Below are positions 1 to 5,821 of a DNA stretch of 9,125 bases, piece by piece. Source of the DNA: Pirellulales bacterium. Lineage in GTDB: Bacteria > Planctomycetota > Planctomycetia > Pirellulales > Thermoguttaceae. The translations under genes were made by a program, and so were the position numbers. The stretch spans positions 1 through 9,125 of the forward strand of contig JAUWWA010000043.1 of the NCBI GenBank assembly GCA_030617125.1, given 5' to 3'. The notes beneath the pieces are model-generated. The model was not told where the DNA came from. It ran no database searches and saw only the letters and a list, made by a program, of their open reading frames with translations. Within the stretch, counting starts at the first letter, position 1, and the number at the start of each line of letters is the position of its first letter.

Positions 1-61
1 CTCTTGCAAAGACCCGGCCCAGGTGCAAAATAAAGGGGTTGCGATCCCCGAGGCACACTGC

Positions 62-691
62 ATGAGCGCCACACCTGAACTGCTGACCGCCGAACCGCGC
101 GACTGGGACGCCCGTTACCGCGTGGGCACGCCGCCGTGGGACACCGGCCGGCCGGCCGCCGAGTTGGTCCGCATGCTCGACGAGCGTGTGCTGAAACCCG
201 GTCGGGTGCTCGAGGTTGGCTGCGGTGCCGGCGACGACGCGATCTGTCTGGCCAGGCACGGCTTCGAGGTCACGGCGGTCGACTGCTCGCCGCTGGCCAT
301 CGAACGGGCCAGAGTGAAGTTGGAGGAAACGAACGAGCCGGTCCGGTTCGTCCTGGACGACGTGTTCGAGTTCGCCCAGGCGGCCGGCCAGTTCGACCTG
401 GTCTACGACGCGGGCTTCTACCATTTTATCCGGCTGGGCGACCTGGACCGGTTCCTGGACATGCTGTGGCGGGTGACGCGCCCGGGGTCGTTCTACTTTG
501 CACTGATCGGGGCCAGCGGCGAACGCGCCCGGGGCGGACCGCCGCAAGTGGCCAAGGACGATATCTACGATGAGCTGGGCCGATTGTTCGACTTCGTTCA
601 TCTGCGCCGTTTCGCGTTCGAAAGCCCTCATCGCAAGCGAGGTTACAAGGGCTGGTCGTGCCTGATGCAGCGTCCGGCCGTGGCCGTGTAG
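62..691 (+). CDS. Class I SAM-dependent methyltransferase, TPMT/TehB-like
   Basis: A 209-residue cytoplasmic methyltransferase. The SAM-binding motif I is VLEVGCGAG at residues 49-57, the acidic residue ending strand 2 is D74 (TAVDCS), and the strand-4 region is FDLVYDAGFYHF at about 111-120. The N-terminal PPWDTGRPA segment (residues 24-32) is typical of small thiopurine-methyltransferase-like and tellurite-resistance-like enzymes, which methylate small thiol, metalloid or related acceptors. The true substrate cannot be read from the sequence. The ATG at 62 is preferred because GAGG lies at 50-53, eight bases upstream. A GTG at 23 in the same frame would add 13 residues that do not look like part of the fold. 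The length fits a minimal single-domain enzyme. The gene ends with TAG, and a lipoprotein gene follows after 38 bases, so they may be co-transcribed. Confidence 0.88.
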   Translation: MSATPELLTAEPRDWDARYRVGTPPWDTGRPAAELVRMLDERVLKPGRVLEVGCGAGDDAICLARHGFEVTAVDCSPLAIERARVKLEETNEPVRFVLDDVFEFAQAAGQFDLVYDAGFYHFIRLGDLDRFLDMLWRVTRPGSFYFALIGASGERARGGPPQVAKDDIYDELGRLFDFVHLRRFAFESPHRKRGYKGWSCLMQRPAVAV

Positions 692-718
692 GCGACCGTG
701 GAAGTCCACCAAGACTTC

Positions 719-724
719 GGAGGA
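719..724 (+). promoter_or_regulatory. Shine-Dalgarno site of the small lipoprotein gene
   Basis: GGAGGA lies five bases before the ATG at 730. This near-perfect site fixes the start at 730 rather than at the in-frame upstream codon at 658, which lies inside the methyltransferase gene. Confidence 0.75.
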
Positions 725-729
725 ATTTG

Positions 730-948
730 ATGAAGAGCATCGGATTAACCGCCCTATTGTTGGGCGCCGTGTTGCTGACGGCGGGCTGCCAAAAAAGCAT
801 CAACCAAAGGGCCGAAGAGGAATCGACCGTGCCGGTGGAGAACGTTGACGGCCCCAAGGTGGCCGCCGCGGTCGGCCGCGCGTTGTTCAAGGGATTCACC
901 AGCGCATCGTTGTCGGAACAGCCGAACCAAGCACTGCCGAATCCATGA
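730..948 (+). CDS. Small lipoprotein of unknown function
   Basis: A 72-residue predicted lipoprotein. It has a short basic start (MK), a hydrophobic stretch at residues 4-16 and a lipobox-like LLTAGC with the acceptor cysteine at C20. Threonine rather than the usual leucine sits at position -3, with leucine at -4. The mature part is only about 53 residues, polar, without recognisable domain or extra cysteines, and ends in a Pro/Asn-rich tail. I do not recognise a family. A strong Shine-Dalgarno site decides the start. The gene lies 38 bases after the methyltransferase on the same strand. Its TGA stop (946-948) overlaps the first bases of a palindromic repeat element, which probably ends its transcript. 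The call as a real gene rests on the signal peptide and ribosome binding site together. Confidence 0.72.
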   Translation: MKSIGLTALLLGAVLLTAGCQKSINQRAEEESTVPVENVDGPKVAAAVGRALFKGFTSASLSEQPNQALPNP

Positions 949-1044
949 GCATAAAGCCGCGACCGTTGGTCGCGGGAATCACTTTTGGCGCGACCAGTGA
1001 TCGCGGTTTTGCCGGGTGCGACTACCGATCGCGGCGTTATGCTC
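947..1044. repeat. REP-like palindromic repeat element between convergent genes
   Basis: The element is bounded by perfect terminal inverted repeats GAGCATAA (947-954) and TTATGCTC (1037-1044). Inside are three palindromic units. The first is perfect: CCGCGACC (957-964), loop GTT, GGTCGCGG (968-975). The second (about 989-1006) and third (about 1018-1035) are imperfect versions of the same CGCGACC-N3-GGTCGCG theme. A related element occurs at 7434-7520, so this is a dispersed repeat rather than a chance hairpin. It contains the TAA stop of the minus-strand transporter (1037-1039) and overlaps the TGA stop of the plus-strand lipoprotein, so it is well placed to act as a bidirectional terminator or as mRNA 3'-end protection. 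That role is inferred. Confidence 0.8.
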
Positions 1045-1948
1045 GGCCCGGGTGATAATGCACCGTCACGTGCCGCAGGTACTCGACGTTTTCCCAGAGC
1101 ATGTCTTCCGCTTGGCTGGCGATCCGGTCGCCGTCGGTAACGGTCAGCGATCCGTCGACGCCGATGGTTACATTGACCAGCAGGTACAGCCCGATGCGGT
1201 GGATGCGGAGATCTTCGACATGCTTGACGCCCGGCACGGCTTCGAGCAACTGCCGGATGCGGCGGGTCACCGCGCGGTCGGGCAAGATGTTCATCAGGTC
1301 GGCCGAGGAATCGCGGACGATTTCCACCCCGGTGTAGAAGATGACGATCGCGACGACGGCCGCCGCGGCCGGATCGACCCAGACGTAGCCCGCACGGCTG
1401 CAAATGATCCCCGCCGTGGCCACCGCGATCGAGAAGATGTCGTTGCGATGGTCCCGGGCGAGCGCCAACACCGCGATGCTGCCCGTCCAACTGCTGATCA
1501 ACCGCGTGTAGACGGCCAGAAATACCTTCACCGCGATCGTGAACACCGCGACCCAAAGGGCGACCGCCCCCCAAAGGGCGACCGCCCCGGCGCCGGTTGA
1601 TTCCACATTGCCGGTGAGCAGATCGAAAACATTACCGATCGCGTTGAAGAACACGGCCACGGCGGTGGTGATGACGAACGCACCGACGATCACGGCGGCG
1701 ATGCTGTCGAGTTGGTGATGCCCGTAGGGATGCTCGCGGTCGGGCGGTTTGCCCGCCAGGCGCATGAATACCTGCACAACCACCAGGTAGACGACGTCGG
1801 CGACGGAGTTGATCCCGTCGGCCAGCAGCGCCGGACTGTGCGCGAGACTGCCGACGACGGTCTTCAACACCGCCAGCAGTACGTTGGCCGCAAGGCTGAG
1901 GTTGATCGCCAGCAGGTTTTTACGATCGTGTTGGGTTTCACGGGTCAT
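1037..1948 (-). CDS. Cation diffusion facilitator (CDF) metal exporter, possibly Mn-type
   Basis: An inner-membrane metal/proton antiporter of the CDF family, 303 residues from the ATG at 1948. It has about six membrane segments followed by a cytoplasmic C-terminal metal-sensing domain (about residues 215-303, with HVEDLRIHRIG and a histidine-rich end, HVTVHYHPGRA). The family motif between segments 2 and 3, HPYGHHQLDS, is at 73-82. Aligned to E. coli YiiP, the transport-site residues are N47 and D51 in segment 2 and D166 and D170 in segment 5. That N..D/D..D pattern departs from the zinc-type site with histidine and resembles manganese-type CDFs, so the metal is a hypothesis. A GTG at 1981 would add 11 residues. 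Neither start has a good ribosome binding site. The stop lies inside the palindromic element. An 18-bp tandem duplication adds six residues near segment 4. Confidence 0.9.
   Translation of the reverse strand: MTRETQHDRKNLLAINLSLAANVLLAVLKTVVGSLAHSPALLADGINSVADVVYLVVVQVFMRLAGKPPDREHPYGHHQLDSIAAVIVGAFVITTAVAVFFNAIGNVFDLLTGNVESTGAGAVALWGAVALWVAVFTIAVKVFLAVYTRLISSWTGSIAVLALARDHRNDIFSIAVATAGIICSRAGYVWVDPAAAAVVAIVIFYTGVEIVRDSSADLMNILPDRAVTRRIRQLLEAVPGVKHVEDLRIHRIGLYLLVNVTIGVDGSLTVTDGDRIASQAEDMLWENVEYLRHVTVHYHPGRA
1552..1588. repeat. 18-bp in-frame tandem duplication inside the CDF gene
   Basis: Two identical 18-base copies, 1552-1569 and 1570-1587, with the period holding through 1588. On the coding (minus) strand they encode the repeated hexapeptide seen as AVALWGAVALW at residues 122-132, at the entrance to membrane segment 4. 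Perfect identity points to a recent slippage event. Because it is a multiple of three, the frame is kept. Confidence 0.9.
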
Positions 1949-1981
1949 CGCGTCGGGTATCCGTTTGGCCGCCGCGTCCAC

Positions 1982-2100
1982 GCGGCGTAGGGTGGGCGAG
2001 AGTGGCTGTGGCCAAGTGAAGCGATGCCCCGGCGAAACTCAGTCTGAGGCTTTGCTGCGGTCAGCCACAGGCCGCCCGGCTGCGTTTCTCCTGAAGCGTA
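1982..2100. other. Non-coding block upstream of the CDF gene, possible dispersed repeat
   Basis: No convincing gene lies here. The block holds an inverted pair GTGGCTG (2002-2008) / CAGCCAC (2062-2068), and inside it a small palindrome CTCAG-T-CTGAG (2038-2048). It is the 5' flank of the minus-strand transporter and should contain its promoter, but no clear -35/-10 pair stands out. The composition and inverted ends resemble another short intergenic repeat family. Only one copy is present, so that identification is a guess. Confidence 0.4.
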
Positions 2101-2154
2101 CCCGCGCCGCGAGATTTGGGCAACCGTGAATTGGCGAATGCAGCCGCGCGCGAC

Positions 2155-2196
2155 GGGACCACCCCACCCCTCCGGGGGTCGTTCTAATCTGGTCCC
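2155..2196. promoter_or_regulatory. Nested inverted repeats upstream of the transporter operon
   Basis: GGGACCA (2155-2161) is perfectly inverted as TGGTCCC (2190-2196). Between them is a second stem, ACCCC (2166-2170) / GGGGT (2175-2179), with a four-base loop. It could be a hairpin ending the upstream region, a protein-binding site, or chance in GC-rich DNA. It lies about 125 bases before the first gene of the operon. Confidence 0.4.
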
Positions 2197-2210
2197 GGTT
2201 GGTGTATGCT
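2182..2210 (+). promoter_or_regulatory. Candidate promoter of the 2321-7332 operon
   Basis: A TATGCT (2205-2210) could serve as a -10 box (four of six matches to TATAAT). TTCTAA (2182-2187) lies at a 17-base spacing as a weak -35 box (three of six). Transcription would begin at about 2217, exactly where the palindrome GTGTCA-N4-TGACAC begins. The match is weak on its own; position is the main support. Confidence 0.3.
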
Positions 2211-2216
2211 GATGAT

Positions 2217-2232
2217 GTGTCAAGTCTGACAC
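2217..2232. promoter_or_regulatory. Perfect 16-bp palindrome, candidate operator
   Basis: GTGTCA (2217-2222), spacer AGTC, TGACAC (2227-2232). The arms are perfect and the two-fold symmetry suits a dimeric DNA-binding regulator. It lies about 90 bases upstream of the first ATG of the operon and just after a possible -10 box, where a bound repressor would block transcription. It does not resemble the E. coli ModE consensus. The regulator is unknown. Confidence 0.5.
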
Positions 2233-2307
2233 GACCTTGGAGGACGGGTTTTCAATCGTCATCGAAACACAGACGGATTCCAAAAACTGTCCTACGGTGA
2301 ACCACCC

Positions 2308-2313
2308 GAGGAG
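2308..2313 (+). promoter_or_regulatory. Shine-Dalgarno site of the tandem binding-protein gene
   Basis: GAGGAG, seven bases before the ATG at 2321. It supports that start over the longer in-frame version beginning at 2237, whose extra 28 residues would bury the signal peptide. Confidence 0.7.
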
Positions 2314-2320
2314 AAAACCA

Positions 2321-3841
2321 ATGTGCCGAACGATTGAAGTTTCTGCCTTGTTGGCCGCTATTGCCTTACTGGCTGGCGGTTGCAACCGGTCGTCTCGGCA
2401 GGCCGAGCCGGCGGTGGAGCTTGATATCCTTTGCGGCACGTCGTTCGGCCCGCCGATGCAGAAGCTGGTCGAGCTATACGCCCAGCAGACCGGCAACCGC
2501 GCGGTGCTGGTGTTTGGCGGTTCGGAGGACCATTTGCCCAAGGTGAAGCTCAACGCCGCCGGCGACGTGTACGTCAGCCACACGCCGTACATGCAGTACA
2601 CCCGAGATGCCGGCGCCCTGCTCCGCGAAGTGGAGGTCGGCCATCTGGCCCCGGTCCTGGTGGTGCGCAAAGGAAACCCGAAAGGGCTTAAGAGCGTTGA
2701 GGATCTTGGCCGCGAGGGCGTCCGCGTGGTGTTGCCCAATCCCGAGTTCTCCACCTGCGGCGAGATGGTCTTCAAGATGCTCGATCGCAAGGGCATCAAG
2801 GAAGGTGTGTTGAAGAACGTCGGCAACGATTTGGTGAAGCACCATTCGACGGTCGGCAACCATCTGAAGCTGGAGGCGCGCGACGCGGGCATCATGTGGA
2901 ACGGCGTCGCCCATAACTTCCTCGACGTGATCGAGATCGTCCCCGGCCCGTACGAATACGACGACGAGATCCGCGTGGCGGTGATGGGACTTTCCTACTC
3001 GAAGAAGAAGCATGCAGTGGAACAATTCCTCGATTTCGTCGAGAAGCACGGCCGCCGAGTGTTCACCGAATTCGGCTACGTCAAGAACGCGGCGCCGAAG
3101 CAGGAGAAAACCGTGACGCCGATGCAGGACAAAGCGGCGTCGCGCGGAGGAAGGCTGTTGCTGTTGTGCGGCGCGGGCATCCGGCCGGCGGCGGCGGAAA
3201 TCGCCGAAGAGTTCTCCCGGCTGCACGGTGTGGCAGTCGAGTGCGACTACGCCGGCAGCGAAATGCTGCTAAGCCGCATCAAGCTCCGGCGCCAAGGCGA
3301 CCTGTACATGCCCGGCGACGTGCACTACGTGGACCAGGCCGAGCGGGAAGGGTTGATCGCCGCCCGTGGCCGCGCGTGTTACTTCATTCCCGTCATCCTG
3401 GTCAGAAAGGGTAATCCGAAGAACATCGGCTCACTGGCCGACCTGACCCGGCCCGGCGTCAAGGTTGGCCTGGGCGATCCGAAGGCGTGCGCCATCGGCC
3501 GGAAATGCGCGATGATCTTCGCCAAGAACACCATCGCCGAAGCGGACATCGACCAGAACGTGAAATTCCGCTCGTTGACGGTCAACGAACTGGGGAACCT
3601 GATCAAGCTCGGGCGGCTCGACGCGGTGATCGTTTGGGACGCCGTGGCCGCGTACTTCGCCGACGACGCCGACGTGATCCCCATTCCACCCAAGCAGAAC
3701 GTCGTTTCCGAGGTGGTCGTCGGCGTGTTGAAGTCCTCTGCGCATCCCGAGTTGGCCGGGAAGTTTGTCGAGTTCGTCGGCTCGCCGACGGCTCAGGCGA
3801 TTTTCCAGAAGCATCACTACACGACCACGCCGCCGGAGTAA
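2321..3841 (+). CDS. Lipoprotein with two tandem ModA-like oxyanion-binding domains
   Basis: A 506-residue substrate-binding protein of an ABC importer. The signal peptide ends in a lipobox-like LLAGGC (cysteine C21), so it is probably lipid-anchored outside the inner membrane. Domain 1 spans about 33-256 and domain 2 about 278-506, joined by a Lys/Gln-rich linker. Each is a complete type II binding domain of the molybdate/tungstate class, about 225 residues, the normal size of a whole ModA. Corresponding elements align: CGTSFGPPM (38-46) with CGAGIRPAA (283-291), FGGSEDHL with YAGSEMLL, and VVRKGNPK with LVRKGNPK. Domain 1 has Thr40/Ser41 in the first anion loop where domain 2 has Ala/Gly, so the sites may differ in ligand or affinity. 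Domain 2 carries GLGDPKACAIGR, typical of ModA relatives. The permease gene follows after 46 bases. The oxyanion is inferred from family, not proven. Confidence 0.88.
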   Translation: MCRTIEVSALLAAIALLAGGCNRSSRQAEPAVELDILCGTSFGPPMQKLVELYAQQTGNRAVLVFGGSEDHLPKVKLNAAGDVYVSHTPYMQYTRDAGALLREVEVGHLAPVLVVRKGNPKGLKSVEDLGREGVRVVLPNPEFSTCGEMVFKMLDRKGIKEGVLKNVGNDLVKHHSTVGNHLKLEARDAGIMWNGVAHNFLDVIEIVPGPYEYDDEIRVAVMGLSYSKKKHAVEQFLDFVEKHGRRVFTEFGYVKNAAPKQEKTVTPMQDKAASRGGRLLLLCGAGIRPAAAEIAEEFSRLHGVAVECDYAGSEMLLSRIKLRRQGDLYMPGDVHYVDQAEREGLIAARGRACYFIPVILVRKGNPKNIGSLADLTRPGVKVGLGDPKACAIGRKCAMIFAKNTIAEADIDQNVKFRSLTVNELGNLIKLGRLDAVIVWDAVAAYFADDADVIPIPPKQNVVSEVVVGVLKSSAHPELAGKFVEFVGSPTAQAIFQKHHYTTTPPE

Positions 3842-3887
3842 CGGTGCTGGATCACTTGCTCCATCCGCCTTCCTCGAACGGTCCCGC

Positions 3888-4739
3888 ATGAATCCCTCCT
3901 GGTTTCGCCAACCCCGCTTGACCGCCCCGGTGGCCGGACTGCACGGCCGGCTGTTCGCCGCGTCGATGCTGGCGTTTGTAGGACTGTTCGTCGTCGCGTT
4001 GGCGGCACTGGTGGTGGCCGACGTGGGTTATGTGGTGGCCGACGTCGGATGGGCCAACCTGGGCAACTTTGCCGCCGTGCTCGTCTCGCCCGAAATCCTC
4101 GCCGCGCTGTGGCTCTCGCTGTGGACCAGCACCACCACGGTGATTCTCGGTCTGGTCTTCGCGGTGCCGATGGGCTACGCCTTGAGCCGGTACCGCTTTC
4201 CGGGCCGGGCCGTGGTCGATTCCGTTGTCGATCTGCCCATCATCCTGCCGCCGCTGGTTGTCGGGTTGTCGCTGTTGGTTTTCTTCCAAACCGGCGTGGG
4301 ACGATGGATCGAGTCGATCGGGCTGGAATTCGCCTTCCAGAAGAAGGGAATCATCCTCTGCCAATTGCTCGTGTCGACGTCGTTCGGCATTCGCGCGGTG
4401 AAACTGACATTCGACGGGATCGATCCGCGGTTCGAGCACGTGGCGATGACGCTCGGCTGCACCCGCGCCGGCGCTTTTTTTCGAGTGGCATTGCCGATGG
4501 CCTATCGCGGCATCATCGTCGGAGGGATCTTGATTTGGACCCGGGCGCTGGGCATCTTCGGGCCGCTGATGGTCTTCGTCGGCGCGGCGCGCATGCGAAC
4601 CGAGGTCCTGCCCACGACCATCTATCTGGAACAATCCATCGGGCGGATCGAAGTGGCGCTGGCCGTGGCTATTTTGATGCTTGTTCTGACCGCCGTCGCA
4701 CTGGTAACCATTCGGGTTGTGGGGCTGGGGGAACGATGA
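3888..4739 (+). CDS. modB: ABC transporter permease, ModB-like
   Basis: A 283-residue integral membrane subunit of an oxyanion ABC importer. It begins with a membrane segment at about 22-45, then four to five more, including 73-95, 113-133 and 255-279. The cytoplasmic EAA loop that docks on the ATPase is at 183-203 (E-HVAMTLG-CTRAG-FFRVALP), with the conserved glycine G190. The PIILPPLVVGLSLL stretch (117-130) is the classic ModB/CysT-family signature. It is longer than usual ModB (about 230 residues) through an N-terminal extension of about 45 residues. The ATG at 3888 was chosen because the frame upstream (from 3765) is Arg/Ser-rich and overlaps the binding-protein gene. The stop overlaps the next start as ATGA, implying translational coupling to the ATPase. 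Confidence 0.9.
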   Translation: MNPSWFRQPRLTAPVAGLHGRLFAASMLAFVGLFVVALAALVVADVGYVVADVGWANLGNFAAVLVSPEILAALWLSLWTSTTTVILGLVFAVPMGYALSRYRFPGRAVVDSVVDLPIILPPLVVGLSLLVFFQTGVGRWIESIGLEFAFQKKGIILCQLLVSTSFGIRAVKLTFDGIDPRFEHVAMTLGCTRAGAFFRVALPMAYRGIIVGGILIWTRALGIFGPLMVFVGAARMRTEVLPTTIYLEQSIGRIEVALAVAILMLVLTAVALVTIRVVGLGER

Positions 4740-5821
4740 TCCGCATCGAACGGCTCAACTTCACCGTGGCCGACGCCGCCTACAAGGCGGACACTTTTGC
4801 GCTGCGCAACGTTTCGCTGCATGTCCGGCCGGGCGAATACTTCGTGCTGCTGGGACCTACCGGATCGGGAAAGACGCTGCTGTTGGAATGTCTCTGCGGC
4901 TTGAACCACATTGACTCGGGGCGCGTCTCCATCGACGGCGTCGACGTAACGAAGCTCGAACCGCGCAGCCGCCGCTGGGGGTACGTGCCGCAGGACTACG
5001 CGCTGTTTCCGCACATGACGGTGCGCGGAAATATTGGCTTTAGCCTGGCGGGCGCCGTGGCGGCGCGAGTGGCCGAAGTGATGGAGTTGGTAGGCGTGGC
5101 GCACCTGGCCGATCGTTTTCCACAGAAGCTTTCCGGCGGCGAGAAGCAGCGAGTGGCGCTCGCCCGGGCGCTGGCCGTCGGACCGCGCGTGCTCCTGTTG
5201 GATGAGCCCGTCAGCGCGCTCGACGAGCAGACGCGCGACGAACTGTGCCGACAGTTGAAGCGGTTGCAGCAGGACACGCAAACGACGACCGTGCACGTCT
5301 GTCATAACTTCACCGAGATGCTCTCGGTGGCCGACCGCGTGGCGGTGATCGACCAGGGGCAGATCTTGCAGGTGGGCACGCCGCGAGAGGTTCTCGAACG
5401 TCCGGCGAGCACGCGAATAGCGCGGTTCGCTCAAGTCGGCAACCTCCTTTCGGCCCGGGCCGTCGCCGACGGGACCCGGCTGCGGCTGGTCTGCCCCGGC
5501 GGAATCGAACTAAGAGCAAGGATCCCGGAATCCGGAGAGTTCGAGGCCGACGTGGTCGCCATGATCCGGCCGGAGAACATCGCTCTGACCGCCAACGTGC
5601 CCGAGAACGTTCCGCCGGAGGCCACGATCCTGCAAGGCACGGTCGCCGAGTTGATCGAGCTTGGGCCGGTCGTTAAGGTCCGCGTCGCCTGCGGCGCACT
5701 CGAATGGCTCGTGTCGCTTGGAAAGCGCGAGTACACCGAGCGTAACATCCGCGTCGGCGATCGCGTGCACCTGGTCGTTGCGGCGGAAAACGTACACGTA
5801 ATGAGAAGTTCACCACCATGA
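4736..5821 (+). CDS. modC: ABC transporter ATP-binding protein with TOBE domain, ModC-like
   Basis: A 361-residue cytoplasmic ATPase that powers the importer. Walker A is GPTGSGKT (40-47), the Q-loop is VPQDYALFP (Q86), the signature is LSGGE (132-136), Walker B is VLLLDEP (152-158), the D-loop is SALD (160-163) and the switch histidine is H190. All catalytic residues are present, so it should be active. The histidine motif reads VCHN rather than the common VTHD. The helical subdomain between Q-loop and signature is a little short. The C-terminal part (about 240-355) is a TOBE-type beta domain, which in ModC/PotA relatives binds oxyanion or regulates transport. Both ends overlap neighbouring genes by 4 nt (ATGA at 4736-4739 and 5818-5821), so production is coupled to the permease and the cytochrome fusion. 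Confidence 0.92.
   Translation: MIRIERLNFTVADAAYKADTFALRNVSLHVRPGEYFVLLGPTGSGKTLLLECLCGLNHIDSGRVSIDGVDVTKLEPRSRRWGYVPQDYALFPHMTVRGNIGFSLAGAVAARVAEVMELVGVAHLADRFPQKLSGGEKQRVALARALAVGPRVLLLDEPVSALDEQTRDELCRQLKRLQQDTQTTTVHVCHNFTEMLSVADRVAVIDQGQILQVGTPREVLERPASTRIARFAQVGNLLSARAVADGTRLRLVCPGGIELRARIPESGEFEADVVAMIRPENIALTANVPENVPPEATILQGTVAELIELGPVVKVRVACGALEWLVSLGKREYTERNIRVGDRVHLVVAAENVHVMRSSPP

Noticed and set aside
35..49. GGGG / CCCC hairpin before the methyltransferase
   Set aside because: A four-base stem is too short to call as a regulatory element in GC-rich sequence.
23..61. Upstream GTG start for the methyltransferase
   Set aside because: The 13 added residues do not fit the fold, and a GAGG site is correctly placed for the ATG at 62.
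426..1574. Long open frame on the minus strand across the methyltransferase, lipoprotein and CDF genes
   Set aside because: It reads as Arg/Gly/Pro-rich sequence without domains and is antisense or out of frame to three well-supported genes. Such frames are common in GC-rich DNA.
2237..2320. Longer N-terminus for the tandem binding protein
   Set aside because: It would place 28 polar residues ahead of the lipoprotein signal peptide. A Shine-Dalgarno site at 2308-2313 supports the ATG at 2321.
3852..4634. Minus-strand open frame opposite the permease
   Set aside because: Its product is His/Gln/Arg-rich with no motif, mirroring hydrophobic codons of the permease, which has clear EAA-loop and membrane features.
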